Positions 25,201-34,668 of a stretch of 64,000 nucleotides of DNA are shown here, piece by piece; within the stretch, counting starts at the first letter, position 1; each line of letters begins with the position of its first letter. The stretch comes from Sphingomonas profundi (lineage in GTDB: Bacteria; Pseudomonadota; Alphaproteobacteria; Sphingomonadales; Sphingomonadaceae), in the NCBI RefSeq assembly GCF_009739515.1, contig NZ_CP046535.1:1054001-1118000 (forward strand), written 5' to 3'. The notes beneath the pieces were generated by a model that ran no database searches, had not been told where the DNA came from, and saw nothing but the letters and a program-made list of their open reading frames with translations. Both the position numbers and the translations under genes were made by a program.

Positions 25201-26689
25201 TCTCCGGCATGACGATGCGGAAGCCGTGGAAGCCCTTGCCGTGCAGGCCGGCAAGGTCGCTCCGCATCAGATCGGCGGAGAAGGTGCCGAGCGCGTCGCC
25301 GTCGACCGATACGTCCAGCGAGACGATATTGTCCGTCCGCCCCTGGAAGGCGCACCAGCCGTACACGGCATTGACGTTGGGATCGACGCCGTCGACGCAG
25401 CCGACCAGCGGCCCGGTGAGGGTCTCGGCGGCGAGCGGAACCGAGATCTCGGCCAGCAGCGCGGGCAGGGTGGCGGTGAGGGTCGATCCGATATGCGGCA
25501 GCAGCGTCGTCGCCGGGATGATGACGCCGCTGACGAGCCGGCGGCCGCCCACGGCCAGGCGGAACTCATATTCGCCGATCACCGCCATGCCGGCGGTGAC
25601 GATGATCTTGGCCTGATCCGGCCGCAGATCCGCCGCGTGATCGCCGCTCAGGCGGATCATCAGGCCGTCCTGACGCCACTCGGCATCCAGCGCCGGGATG
25701 CCGATGGCGAAGCTGCTTTCGGCCGCCCTCAGCACCGCGCCATCGGCCTGGCGGCGCACGACCACGTCGTGGGTGCGGCCATCCTTGAAGCGTTTAGGCA
25801 GAGCGAACAGGAAGCGCGGCTCCTGATCGCCCGGGGGCGCCGGCACCCGACCGCTGCCGCTCGGCACGCCGTCGATCAGCACCTCATATTCGTCGCCGCG
25901 CGGGCCGGGCGCGAACTTCATCCAGCCGGAGATGAACAGCGGGCCGCAATGATCGACCTGGCCGATGCCGGGCAGGCGATCGAGCCCGCGCGTGGCGCTA
26001 CCCTTCAGCGGAACCTGCGCGACGAGCAGGTCGCCATCGAGCTGGATGTCCGCCATCACGCGATCCGTCGCGCCGATGTAGCGCACCTCGATCCGGTGGC
26101 GACCATCCTCGCCGCTGTGGCTGATCCGCAGGTCGCTGATGCTGCGCTGTCTGCTCCCGTCGGAGAAGGTGGCGCTCACCTGCGGCACATAGTCCACCGG
26201 GGCGTTCTCCACCGGCACCACCATGAGCGTGACGGCGCCTTCGCCCAGCAGCACCTCCTCCACCTCCGCCAGCGGGATCGTGGCGATCTGGTGCAGCCGA
26301 TCGATGAAGGCTTCGGGCAGGTCCACGCCGCAGCCGGCGAGCACCTCCGCCTCGAACACCGGATCGAGGAACACGGTCCTGAACGCGGCCGACCAGGTGC
26401 GCGCCGCCGGCAGCCGCTTGGCGCCCCTGGCCGATAGCGGCAGGAAGCCGGCGGCCCACTCCAGCAGCGCCGCCGGGGGGGCGAACTGGAACAACGGCGC
26501 GGTGAAGTTCCCCGCCTCCAGCAGGCCGGCCACCACCGAGGCCTCGAACTCCGCCGAGGTCATGAAGCTGGCGACGATCTCCGCCACCGAGCTCGTCGCG
26601 CGGGGGCCGGTGATGGCCTCCGCCTCCGCCTCGCGCCCCAGCAGGAACAGGTAGGACTGACGAATGTCATCCGGGCCGGGCTCGAACAT
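22256..26689 (-). CDS. Giant multidomain glycosyltransferase (GT2 plus CgeB-like modules)
   Basis: A 1477-residue cytoplasmic-type protein. Residues about 5-50 (YLFLLGREAE..MTSAEFEAS) resemble DUF4214. Residues about 100-550 are a beta-rich region without a clear family, with two similar segments around ISGWMKFAPG and VYGWCAFQG. From about 560 a GT2 domain begins (VTVVILTRNGG, VDHQSTDGT, LLLNNDI, with YFYGGEDVELGEAV as its acceptor motif). From about 900 to 1477 two CgeB/GT1-like modules follow (TNSRVFDAIAAGCLPL; SNRVLDVVMSGGLVISDW). A strong AAGGAG site supports the ATG at 26689. It probably builds several linkages of a surface polysaccharide or glycoprotein. Confidence 0.88.
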   Translation of the reverse strand: MFEPGPDDIRQSYLFLLGREAEAEAITGPRATSSVAEIVASFMTSAEFEASVVAGLLEAGNFTAPLFQFAPPAALLEWAAGFLPLSARGAKRLPAARTWSAAFRTVFLDPVFEAEVLAGCGVDLPEAFIDRLHQIATIPLAEVEEVLLGEGAVTLMVVPVENAPVDYVPQVSATFSDGSRQRSISDLRISHSGEDGRHRIEVRYIGATDRVMADIQLDGDLLVAQVPLKGSATRGLDRLPGIGQVDHCGPLFISGWMKFAPGPRGDEYEVLIDGVPSGSGRVPAPPGDQEPRFLFALPKRFKDGRTHDVVVRRQADGAVLRAAESSFAIGIPALDAEWRQDGLMIRLSGDHAADLRPDQAKIIVTAGMAVIGEYEFRLAVGGRRLVSGVIIPATTLLPHIGSTLTATLPALLAEISVPLAAETLTGPLVGCVDGVDPNVNAVYGWCAFQGRTDNIVSLDVSVDGDALGTFSADLMRSDLAGLHGKGFHGFRIVMPEKYRDGCEHTIVLRDQLTGLPVPKSPFAFTLRKSRIVRPMLAPSVADRLSVARGVNLAPGAAAVRKRVTVVILTRNGGQVLDECLASIWKYTPAGLIDIVIVDHQSTDGTEAMIRRWKSKLTIDYHYVEGNNSFSFANNWAIDRFSDSEYVLLLNNDIILIEDVIGKMLRYLEEHEDVGLVGCKLLEARDRGDLTKASVHHLGIQLGLSAAGFVDAYETSQSGYIADQVAELPTYSVTGACAMMRRAEYLAIGGLEESYFYGGEDVELGEAVLADLGKKVVCLNNVAALHHRGWLRLSVRGAEGMKRVHQNSRVLRDRLGYQMRKRHARGLIDPDRRWASERARIGFVVVESGPVARTGEYFTAAEIGGALAAQFGVEVEFVQPDVNWHDARGLTHIVNMLHEYRISQVQSDRPNLMKIAWLRNNFEAWVQTGELTCYHMVWCSSLAFCRELERTHGIKALHVPIATNLEEMRSGNPAAERTTDVMFNGSHSGVARSFLAAFDDPAWHDKVAIYGHGWDKVPAARPMWRGFFPYAEMRNLYANARIVIDQAHESAAHWGGTNSRVFDAIAAGCLPLTNSSESSETDFQGLLPVWRTEKDLRDLVGHFLDREEDRITLVARLASLVEDGHQYRHRAETVATALLEASQSVRSVAIKIGAPLRAEAHAWGDTHLAEALAGALRRRGLYVQVQCIEEWNPPEHFDAALVMRGLSRYTPRGDELTLGWVISHPDAVSGEEVSLYDGVAFASQALADRHRGAATAATVARQFSIFDAEATETAGIDPASAALLEKVSAEDIVFVGNTRGKVRKFIIDIAQSLPIKVIGAGWDQYVPMDMVLGDYIDNAALPHLYGKAFAVLNDHWADMAEANILSNRVLDVVMSGGLVISDWNDEGAALVSEELFFKSAAGAVAALRRFRADPEARGRAIAVARRNVARRFDAETSADRIFDLLTTAHENRMAGSRRGRVRPTIVHQQQEALARLAG

Positions 26690-27215
26690 CAACCAACACT
26701 CCTTGCATGGAGGGCGCGGCGGGGAAGGGGCGGCTGGGGCCTGCGGCTTTCCCTGATGGGGATCGATCCCGCCGCCGCGCCATTCCCGTCGTTCCTCATC
26801 GCAGCGCCTTTCCCCCGAACATGCGGCGCCAGACCGCACCAGCAAGCTGACCCGACAGATCTCGTCGCTTTCCGGGGGCGCCAGGCGCGGTTCATACCTA
26901 CAAGCCGACGTGTCGGATTGTAAAGCGGTGATGAACGATAGGGAGGTAACGAGAGTGGGTAAGGAAAAACTTACCATATTGCCGCTAGGTTTCTGATCGA
27001 CACCCGAAGTTGTTCTGGAAAACGCGTTCAGTAGACGGCTGTCCACGTAGTATAAGCCGCAAACAACCTGAGGCGCTGTGCATGTAATCGCGGTATCGAT
27101 TACCCGTCCGTGCGTTAAGCAATATCCTGCCTGTCGCATCCGGCCGGTGCTTGGCGCGCGTGGCGAAGCGCGCCTATACCGATCGTCGCGCAACATGCCG
27201 GGGCCGGGGGCGACC
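26690..27215. other. 526-bp divergent spacer between glycan genes
   Basis: No convincing gene. GC content drops clearly around 26900-27130. A 6-bp inverted repeat GGTAAG-N6-CTTACC lies at 26958-26975. Promoters for the large glycosyltransferase (minus) and the methyltransferase (plus) must lie here. The low GC relative to both flanks fits a long regulatory region or acquired DNA. Confidence 0.4.
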
Positions 27216-27875
27216 ATGATCGAGACGATTGAACGATTGCCGCCCGAGCATGCCCAAGGCCTCCGCAAGGTCCAGGTCGGCGTCGGTCCGAAGAATGCCC
27301 GGGCCGACTGGTGGAACGTGGACCTTCGCCCGTTCGACGGCGTGGACGAGGCGATGGACGCCGCGCAACCGTGGCGCTGGCACCGCATCCTCGAGTTCGT
27401 CTATGCCGAGCATTTCCTGGAGCATCTGCGCGTCGACGAGGCGGTCCATTTCCTCGTCCACGCCGGCAATGCGCTACGCCCCGGCGGCATCCTGCGCCTC
27501 TCAACCCCGGCCTTGGAATGGGTGCTGGCCAGCCACTTCACCTTCGCCGAACCGGGCGAGCGCGCCCGCGAGGAGACGTTCGCGATCAACCGCGCCTTCT
27601 ACGGCTGGGGCCACCGCTTCCTGTTCTCGCGCGACATGCTGCGCTGGCTCATCAAGCAACTCGGCTTCGCGAGCTGCGACTTCCACGATTATGGCGAGAG
27701 CGGGACGGCGGAACTGCGCGACCTGGAACTGCACGGTGGCTGGACCCGGCACGGCGGCTTTCCCTCCGTCTGGATCGTCGAGGCGCGGTCCGGCAGCGAG
27801 CCCATCGCGATCCCGCCGGGGCTGATGGAGACGATCCAGACGCACTTCCTGCGCCACGTGCTGGGCGGCCATTAG
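27216..27875 (+). CDS. SAM-dependent methyltransferase, predicted
   Basis: A 219-residue protein with the layout of short glycan-linked methyltransferases: a modified motif I (KVQVGVGPKN), WWNVDLRPFDG, YAEHFLEHLRVDEAVHFL, then LRPGGILRLSTP. These blocks match the family in which a G-rich loop is followed by NVDL, HxLEH and LRPGG. The start at 27216 has a purine-rich GGGGGCG stretch upstream; an in-frame ATG at 27195 is also possible. It is divergent from the giant glycosyltransferase, so probably part of the same glycan locus. Confidence 0.8.
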   Translation: MIETIERLPPEHAQGLRKVQVGVGPKNARADWWNVDLRPFDGVDEAMDAAQPWRWHRILEFVYAEHFLEHLRVDEAVHFLVHAGNALRPGGILRLSTPALEWVLASHFTFAEPGERAREETFAINRAFYGWGHRFLFSRDMLRWLIKQLGFASCDFHDYGESGTAELRDLELHGGWTRHGGFPSVWIVEARSGSEPIAIPPGLMETIQTHFLRHVLGGH

Positions 27876-28011
27876 CGGTCCGTCCCGAGATGAGAGACGT
27901 GGACGCCCAACTGCGCCGGAATAACGCAAGCGCGTAGGGGCAGCCTCCCGGCCCGCGCGCCGAATTCCAGGCCGGATCGAGATCGAGCGGACGAAGCCGG
28001 CATTATGCAGA

Positions 28012-28108
28012 CCGCTGATCCTGAGGAGCCAGTGAGCGTGTCGAAATGGCGGCTCGAAGGGCATGGACGGTCCCTCGCCTCCGCTCAGCCCCTCCTCAGG
28101 ATGCGCGG
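28012..28108. repeat. Family A palindromic element
   Basis: About 97 bp with inverted ends (CGCTGATCCTGAGGAG and CTCCTCAGGATGCGCGG) and inner modules GTGTCGAAATGGCGGCTCGAAGG and CATGGACGG. It matches the element at 51567-51676 closely. It lies at the 3' end of the GNAT gene. Confidence 0.8.
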
Positions 28109-28137
28109 ACATGCAGAAAGCTGGATGTCGGTCCGGT

Positions 28138-28677
28138 CTAGGCGGGCTCGCTCCGCAGTGTCGGCGGCGGGATGGTACGGGGGCCGAGCGCCAGTTGCCA
28201 GTAGCCCACGTTGCGCCACGCGCCATGCTTGAAGCCGACGCCCTCCATCACGCCGATAGGGGTGAAATCCAGCTTCTCGTGGAAGCGCGTGCTCTCCGGA
28301 TTGGGCACGGTGATGGAGGCGATGGCGGTGACGAAGCCGCGATCGGTCAGCGCGTCCAGCAGCGCCTCGTAGAGCGGCCGGCCGACGCCGGTGCGGCGCT
28401 GGTCGTGCGCCAGGTAGATGGCCGTCTCCACCGTCCAGCGATAGGCGGCGCGGGCGTGATAGGTGCGGCCATAGGTGTAGCCGACGATGCGGCCGCCGCG
28501 CTCCGCGACGAGCCACGGATGCGCGGGCAGCACGGCGGCGATGCGGCCGGCCATCTCCGCCGCGTCGGGCGCGACCTCCTCGAAGCTGGCCACGCCGTGA
28601 TCGACATAGTGCGCGTAGATCGCCGCGATCGCGGGTGCGTCGCCGGGCATGACCGGCCGGATCGTCGTCACGCTCAC
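28138..28677 (-). CDS. GNAT acetyltransferase, phosphinothricin acetyltransferase-like
   Basis: A 179-residue N-acetyltransferase. It has the family start TIRPVMPGDAPAIAAIYAHYV, SFEEVAP, the acetyl-CoA site region VETAIYLAHDQRRTGVGRPLYEALLD (Q/RxxGxG) and NPESTRFHEKLDF. The pattern is that of the Pat/MddA (YncA) group, which acetylates phosphinothricin, methionine sulfone or sulfoximine. The GTG at 28677 overlaps the sppA stop by 4 bp (GTGA), which fixes the start. A family A repeat follows the gene. Confidence 0.92.
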   Translation of the reverse strand: MSVTTIRPVMPGDAPAIAAIYAHYVDHGVASFEEVAPDAAEMAGRIAAVLPAHPWLVAERGGRIVGYTYGRTYHARAAYRWTVETAIYLAHDQRRTGVGRPLYEALLDALTDRGFVTAIASITVPNPESTRFHEKLDFTPIGVMEGVGFKHGAWRNVGYWQLALGPRTIPPPTLRSEPA

Positions 28678-30554
28678 GGGCGGGCGAGCGCCTGCACCAG
28701 CGTGCGCGCCAGCGCGGCATCGCCGGTGCGCGGGGCGGCGGCCGCCGGGCAATCGAGGCAGACGACCTGAATGGCCGGGCCGCGCGCGATGAGGCTCATG
28801 TCGCCGAACGCGTGCAGCAGCATATCCGCCGGCCGCGTGGCGAGGCGGGAGAAGGCATCGGTCGCACGCGCCGAGTCACTGTCCTGGTTCTGGCTGGCGA
28901 GATCGGCGGCGAGTTGGCTGAGGCGCGAGGGCTGCTTCTCGATATAGCGCGGTCGCACCTTCGCCGGATCGAGCTTCGCCCGCCGCGCCGCCTCGGCGAT
29001 CGCCGCGTCCAGCCCGCCATAGGCGTCGACGAGGCCGAGGCCGCGCGCCGCGTCGCCGGACCAGACGCGGCCCTGGCCGATCTGGTCGACGCGGGCGAGC
29101 GGCAGGTGGCGCGACTGGCCGACCAGCCCGGTGAAGCGGCGATAGATGTCGACGATGCCTGCCTGCATCAGCCGATCGAACTCGGGCGAGGTGCCGCGCA
29201 GCACGTCCGGCTCGCCGGAGAGCGGGGTGGTCTTCACCCCGTCCGCCGAGAGGCCGAGCTTGGCGAGCGCGCCCTTGAAGTTCGGCAGCAGGCCGAAGAC
29301 GCCGATCGATCCGGTGATGGTCGAGGGTTCGGCGAAGATGCGGTCGGCCGGCGTGGAGACCCAGTAGCCTCCGGACGCGGCGACCGCGCCCATCGACACC
29401 ACGATCGGCAGCCCGCGCGCCTTGGCCTGCAGGATGGCGGCGCGGATCCGTTCCGACGCCATCACCGATCCGCCCGGCGAATCGACGCGGACCACCAGCG
29501 CGCGGATGCGGTTCTTCGCCAGCTCGTCCAGCAGCAGGCTGGCGATCGTGTCGCCGCCGGCGGTGCCGGGTGGGGCGTTGCCGTCCACGATCATGCCGGC
29601 GATCGTCAGCACGCCGATCTGCGCGCCGGCGTCGCTCTCGCCATGCGCCGTCAGCCAGCGATCGAGCGGGATCGCGGCATAGCCGCCCGGATGCCGATCG
29701 ATGCCGCGCCCGGCGAGTGCCGCCACCCGATCGCCGAAGGCGATACGATCGCCGATGCGATCGACGAGGCCGGCCGACGCCGCCGCCTGCGCCATGCGTC
29801 CGCCGGCCGCCGCGACGATCGGCTCCGGATCGGCGAGATAGGCGGCGAGCCGGGCTTTCGGCCGCGCCGCGCCGACGCCGCCCTGCCAGTCGCGCCACAG
29901 CGCATCGGCCAGCGCCTGATTGGCGGCGCGCGCCTCCGGCGACTGATCGGTGCGGGTGAAGGGTTCGACTGCCGACTTGAACTGGCCGACGCGATAGACC
30001 TTGGTCTCCACGCCGACCTTGTCGAGCAGGCCCTTATAGTAGAGGTGCGTGCCGCCCGGCCCCGTCAGCAGCACCGCGCCGAGCGGATCGAGCCACACCT
30101 CGCTCGCATGGGCGGCCAGCTGGTAGCTGTCGTCGGTATAGCCGGTGGCGAAGGCCAGCACCGGCTTGCCGCTGGCGCGCACCCGATCGACGGCGCGGGT
30201 GGCGGCGGCGATCGTCGCCTGGCCGCCGCCGGTGAAGCGATCGAGATCGAGCACCACCGCCTTGACGCTGCCGTCCGTGGCGGCGGCGTCGATCGCGCGG
30301 ATCACGTCTCGCAGGCGATACTCCTTCACCACCGGCGTCTGCCCGGCGAGCGCGGTGAACGGCTCCACCTGCGAGGGCTGTTCGACGAGGCTGCCCTCCA
30401 GCGCCACCACCAGCGCGCCGCTGGCCGGCAGGCGCGGGTTGGGCGACAGCGAGAGGAGGGCGAACAGCACTCCGAAGAAGAGCAGCATGGCGAGCAGGAC
30501 GAGCGCGTCCTTGATCCCCACCAGCAGCCGCCACACGCCCCGCACGATCCGCAT
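28674..30554 (-). CDS. sppA: Signal peptide peptidase SppA (67K type)
   Basis: Membrane-anchored serine protease that degrades cleaved signal peptides on the periplasmic side. The 626-residue protein has one N-terminal transmembrane segment (LVLLAMLLFFGVLFALLSL, about 18-36) and two tandem S49 halves. The catalytic lysine is K193 (RVGQFKSAVEPF) in the first half and the serine is S394 (VAASGGYWVST) in the second, as in E. coli SppA. The ATG at 30554 gives MRIVRGVWRL. It is translationally coupled to the downstream GNAT gene. Confidence 0.96.
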   Translation of the reverse strand: MRIVRGVWRLLVGIKDALVLLAMLLFFGVLFALLSLSPNPRLPASGALVVALEGSLVEQPSQVEPFTALAGQTPVVKEYRLRDVIRAIDAAATDGSVKAVVLDLDRFTGGGQATIAAATRAVDRVRASGKPVLAFATGYTDDSYQLAAHASEVWLDPLGAVLLTGPGGTHLYYKGLLDKVGVETKVYRVGQFKSAVEPFTRTDQSPEARAANQALADALWRDWQGGVGAARPKARLAAYLADPEPIVAAAGGRMAQAAASAGLVDRIGDRIAFGDRVAALAGRGIDRHPGGYAAIPLDRWLTAHGESDAGAQIGVLTIAGMIVDGNAPPGTAGGDTIASLLLDELAKNRIRALVVRVDSPGGSVMASERIRAAILQAKARGLPIVVSMGAVAASGGYWVSTPADRIFAEPSTITGSIGVFGLLPNFKGALAKLGLSADGVKTTPLSGEPDVLRGTSPEFDRLMQAGIVDIYRRFTGLVGQSRHLPLARVDQIGQGRVWSGDAARGLGLVDAYGGLDAAIAEAARRAKLDPAKVRPRYIEKQPSRLSQLAADLASQNQDSDSARATDAFSRLATRPADMLLHAFGDMSLIARGPAIQVVCLDCPAAAAPRTGDAALARTLVQALARP

Positions 30555-30660
30555 CACGCAACCTTCATGTCCGCCGCCGGCCGGGGCGGGACCGCACCGC
30601 CGCCGCCGGAAGCCTTGTCCGCCAGAGCGTTGGATAGAGGCGGCGACGCCCCGCAGCAAT

Positions 30661-30705
30661 CACGAACGCGGCTGGCACGAACGCGGTTGGCACGAACGCG
30701 GCTGG
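30661..30705. repeat. 15-bp tandem repeat, three copies
   Basis: Unit CACGAACGCGGCTGG at 30661, 30676 and 30691, with one base change (C to T) in the middle copy. It lies in the divergent spacer upstream of the LpxO-like gene and could vary in copy number. Confidence 0.85.
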
Positions 30706-30781
30706 CCGTGCGCCGCGACGATGGCTATCGAGGCGGCGGACCGGAGTCGCCGCCGGTCGCGTTCACAAGGAGGGCTCGCCG

Positions 30782-31576
30782 ATGGCGGAACAGATCGTCG
30801 AGCGGTTCACGCCGCCGCCGCGCCAGGCGGACGATCCGCCGCCGCCGAGTTCCGCGCTCATCCCGAAGCGGCCGCTGATCCTGCGCGTCGGGCGCAAGCT
30901 GCAGCCGTGGGTCAACGACTTCATCGTCCGCCAGTCCAAGATCGGCAACGATCCGTTCCCGGACCAGCGCCACTTCCCGTGGATCAAGATGCTGGAGGCG
31001 AATGCCGACGTGATCCGCGCCGAGGCGAAGGCGGTGCTGGAGGATCTGAACGCGGTGCCATCGCTGGCCGAGGTCTCGCCCGATCACCGGCGGATCGCGC
31101 CGGCGGGCAAGTGGCGCTCCTACTTCCTCGTCGGCTACGGCTATCGCCACGAGGCCAATTGCGCCGCCTGTCCGCGCACGGCGGCGCTGGTGTCGAAGGT
31201 GCCGGGGCTGAATTCGGCCTTCTTCTCCATCCTGGTGCCGGGCACGCACCTGCCGCCGCACACCGGCGTCACCAAGGCGTTCCTCACCTCGCACCTGGGC
31301 ATCCAGGTGCCGCGCGAGCGCGAGAAGTGCCGGATGCGGGTGGTGAACCGGGTGGTGAGCTGGGAGGAGAACCGCATCCTGCTATTCGACGACTGCTTCG
31401 ACCATGAGGTGCTGAACGAAACGGACGAGACGCGGATCGTGCTGCTGGTGCAGGTGAAGCGGCCGGTGCGGCTGCTGGGCCGCATCATCGGCGGGCTGTT
31501 CCTGTGGGGCGTCAAGCATTCGCGCTTCGTGCAGGATGCCCGCAAGGGCGTGCAGAACTGGACGCCTGATCCCTGA
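30782..31576 (+). CDS. Aspartyl/asparaginyl beta-hydroxylase family, LpxO-like
   Basis: A 264-residue non-haem Fe(II)/2-oxoglutarate dioxygenase. The double-stranded beta-helix motifs are visible: LPPHTGVTKAFLTSHLGI (first iron His), VPRER..CRMRVVNR, and LLFDDCFDHEVLNETDETRIVL (second His and the arginine for 2-oxoglutarate). LpxO hydroxylates C2 of myristate in lipid A. Sphingomonads carry glycosphingolipids with 2-hydroxymyristate instead of LPS, so that acyl chain is an attractive substrate, by inference. The C-terminus has a hydrophobic stretch (LLGRIIGGLFLWGV) that may bind membrane. Three 15-bp repeats lie just upstream. Confidence 0.9.
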   Translation: MAEQIVERFTPPPRQADDPPPPSSALIPKRPLILRVGRKLQPWVNDFIVRQSKIGNDPFPDQRHFPWIKMLEANADVIRAEAKAVLEDLNAVPSLAEVSPDHRRIAPAGKWRSYFLVGYGYRHEANCAACPRTAALVSKVPGLNSAFFSILVPGTHLPPHTGVTKAFLTSHLGIQVPREREKCRMRVVNRVVSWEENRILLFDDCFDHEVLNETDETRIVLLVQVKRPVRLLGRIIGGLFLWGVKHSRFVQDARKGVQNWTPDP

Positions 31577-31627
31577 CGACTGGTCCCGCCCACGCCACCG
31601 TTTGCGCGATATCGCGCGGCCTTCGCC

Positions 31628-31656
31628 TTGACAGTCGCCTCTTGCGAAAACATATC
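31628..31656 (+). promoter_or_regulatory. groESL promoter (-35/-10)
   Basis: TTGACA (31628-31633) and CATATC (31651-31656), 17 bp apart, a good housekeeping-type promoter ending 10 bp before the CIRCE element. Confidence 0.7.
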
Positions 31657-31666
31657 CGGCGCGTCG

Positions 31667-31693
31667 CTGGCACTCTCGATCGGAGAGTGCTAA
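31667..31693. promoter_or_regulatory. CIRCE operator (HrcA binding site)
   Basis: CTGGCACTC-N9-GAGTGCTAA, the CIRCE inverted repeat with two mismatches in the left arm, placed at or just after the transcription start of groESL. HrcA, encoded at 44651, is its expected repressor. Confidence 0.93.
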
Positions 31694-31777
31694 GCGGCTG
31701 ATGGTTCATCGCGGCCGGCGGCATGATCGTCCCATCAGGGGCGGCGGCGCCGGGCGCACCCAGCAGGAGGCACCTGA

Positions 31778-32065
31778 ATGAGTTTCCGTCCGTTGCACGA
31801 TCGCGTGCTCGTTCGTCGCGTCGAAGCCGAAGAGAAGACGGCTGGCGGCATCATCATCCCCGATACGGCCAAGGAAAAGCCGCAGGAGGGCGAGGTCGTC
31901 GCCGCCGGCACCGGGCTGAAGTCCGACGATGGCAAGATCACCCCGCTGGACGTGAAGGCCGGCGACAAGATCCTGTTCGGCAAGTGGTCCGGCACCGAAG
32001 TGAAGATCAACGGTGAAGATCTGCTCATCATGAAGGAAAGCGACATCCTCGGGATCGTCGGCTGA
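31778..32065 (+). CDS. groES: Co-chaperonin GroES
   Basis: A 95-residue subunit of the heptameric lid of the GroEL chamber. It has the [12 protein letters not shown] start, the mobile-loop region [18 protein letters not shown] and the KYGTE-like [25 protein letters not shown] end. A GGAGG site precedes the ATG. It is first in the groES-groEL operon behind the CIRCE element. Confidence 0.98.
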   Translation: MSFRPLHDRVLVRRVEAEEKTAGGIIIPDTAKEKPQEGEVVAAGTGLKSDDGKITPLDVKAGDKILFGKWSGTEVKINGEDLLIMKESDILGIVG

Positions 32066-32089
32066 ACCTCTCCCCTCAATATCAGGTAA

Positions 32090-33757
<1,668 letters not shown>

Positions 33758-33832
33758 TCCGCTGCGGGATCCCGGGTGCGGCGCCGCCGCATCCGGAGAC
33801 CCGCCGGAATGCAGTCCGGCCTTCGGCCAAAA

Positions 33833-33866
33833 GAAAAGGGCCGGGGAGCGATCCCCGGCCCTTTTC
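33833..33866. terminator. Bidirectional terminator after groEL
   Basis: A perfect 15-bp stem (33833-33847 with 33852-33866) and GCGA loop, with A4 on one arm and T4 on the other, so it can end transcription from groEL (plus) and from the lipoprotein gene (minus). Confidence 0.93.
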
Positions 33867-33919
33867 TCGTTCAGGTTCGCCGCGCGCAGAGCGTGCCCTC
33901 GCGGCGCGTGGCCGGCATA

Positions 33920-34144
33920 TCACATCGCATTGCCGCCGCTGGCGCTGCCGACGCCGTTGCTCTCGCTGTCCAGCGGCATGTCGCTGGGTGCGGCCAGGCT
34001 GTCGGACGGCACGTCCTCGATCGACAGATTGTCGGCCATCGCCGCCTCGTTGTGCGCGCCGCCGCCCGCCGCCTCGTCGCGGGCGCCACATCCGGCCACG
34101 AGGATCAGGGCCGCCGCTGCGGCGAGGATGGTCGGTCGGGTCAT
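33920..34144 (-). CDS. Small lipoprotein, 74 aa
   Basis: The signal peptide with lipobox LVAGC puts the lipidated Cys at residue 19. The mature part is small, acidic and Ala/Ser/Asn-rich. It contains AAMADN and ends GGNAM, both shared with the next lipoprotein gene. AGGAGAG precedes the ATG at 34144. Function unknown; the size and composition recall entericidin-like or other abundant small outer-membrane lipoproteins. Confidence 0.78.
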   Translation of the reverse strand: MTRPTILAAAAALILVAGCGARDEAAGGGAHNEAAMADNLSIEDVPSDSLAAPSDMPLDSESNGVGSASGGNAM

Positions 34145-34195
34145 CGGGCTCTCCTGCGATCGCGTGGCCGCAGAGTAACCGAACCTGTTCAAACG

Positions 34196-34225
34196 AAAAG
34201 GGGCCGCGTCTCGCGACGCGACCCC
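34196..34225 (-). terminator. Terminator of the second small lipoprotein gene
   Basis: An 11-bp stem with one mismatch (34200-34210 with 34215-34225) followed on the minus strand by UUUU (34196-34199). Confidence 0.8.
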
Positions 34226-34272
34226 TGCCGATCGACGATCCGTCCGGCGCGGGCTGGCCCGCGCCGAGGCGA

Positions 34273-34530
34273 TCACATCGCGTTGTTGCCCGCGGCAGCC
34301 ATCTCGCCACCGGCAACGCCGTTGTCGGCCATCGCGGCGTTGTCCAGCGCGGCGCCGGCGACGTCAGCGGCGTTCTCGGCCGTGGCGTTGATGTCGGCGA
34401 CGGCGGCGTCGGCGGTCATGTTCGTGTCCGTCGCGTTCATCTCGGTGGACTCGGCGGCCGGCTTCTCGCTGCAGGCGGCGAGGTTGAGCGAGGCGGCGGC
34501 GATCAGCGACAGAGCGAAAATCTTCTTCAT
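34273..34530 (-). CDS. Small lipoprotein, 85 aa
   Basis: The signal peptide MKKIFALSLIAAASLNLAAC has a lipobox with Cys at residue 20. The mature chain is rich in Ala, Asn, Thr and Asp with short repeats (NATDTNMTADAAVADINATAENAADVAG), then AAMADN and a GNNAM end, as in the neighbouring lipoprotein at 33920. A GAAGGTAT stretch precedes the ATG. It has its own terminator. The two genes look like ancient paralogues. Function unknown. Confidence 0.8.
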   Translation of the reverse strand: MKKIFALSLIAAASLNLAACSEKPAAESTEMNATDTNMTADAAVADINATAENAADVAGAALDNAAMADNGVAGGEMAAAGNNAM

Positions 34531-34668
34531 GGGTGATACCTTCCTAGCAGGGAAAACGATGGAGTACGTGGTACGCCGTTCATGCGCGATCGGGCGTGTT
34601 CCCCCCGAAACCAGCGGGCCGCCCTTAGCCAACATCCGAGTCGAGCGCAATGTCTCTTGTTTGAGTAG

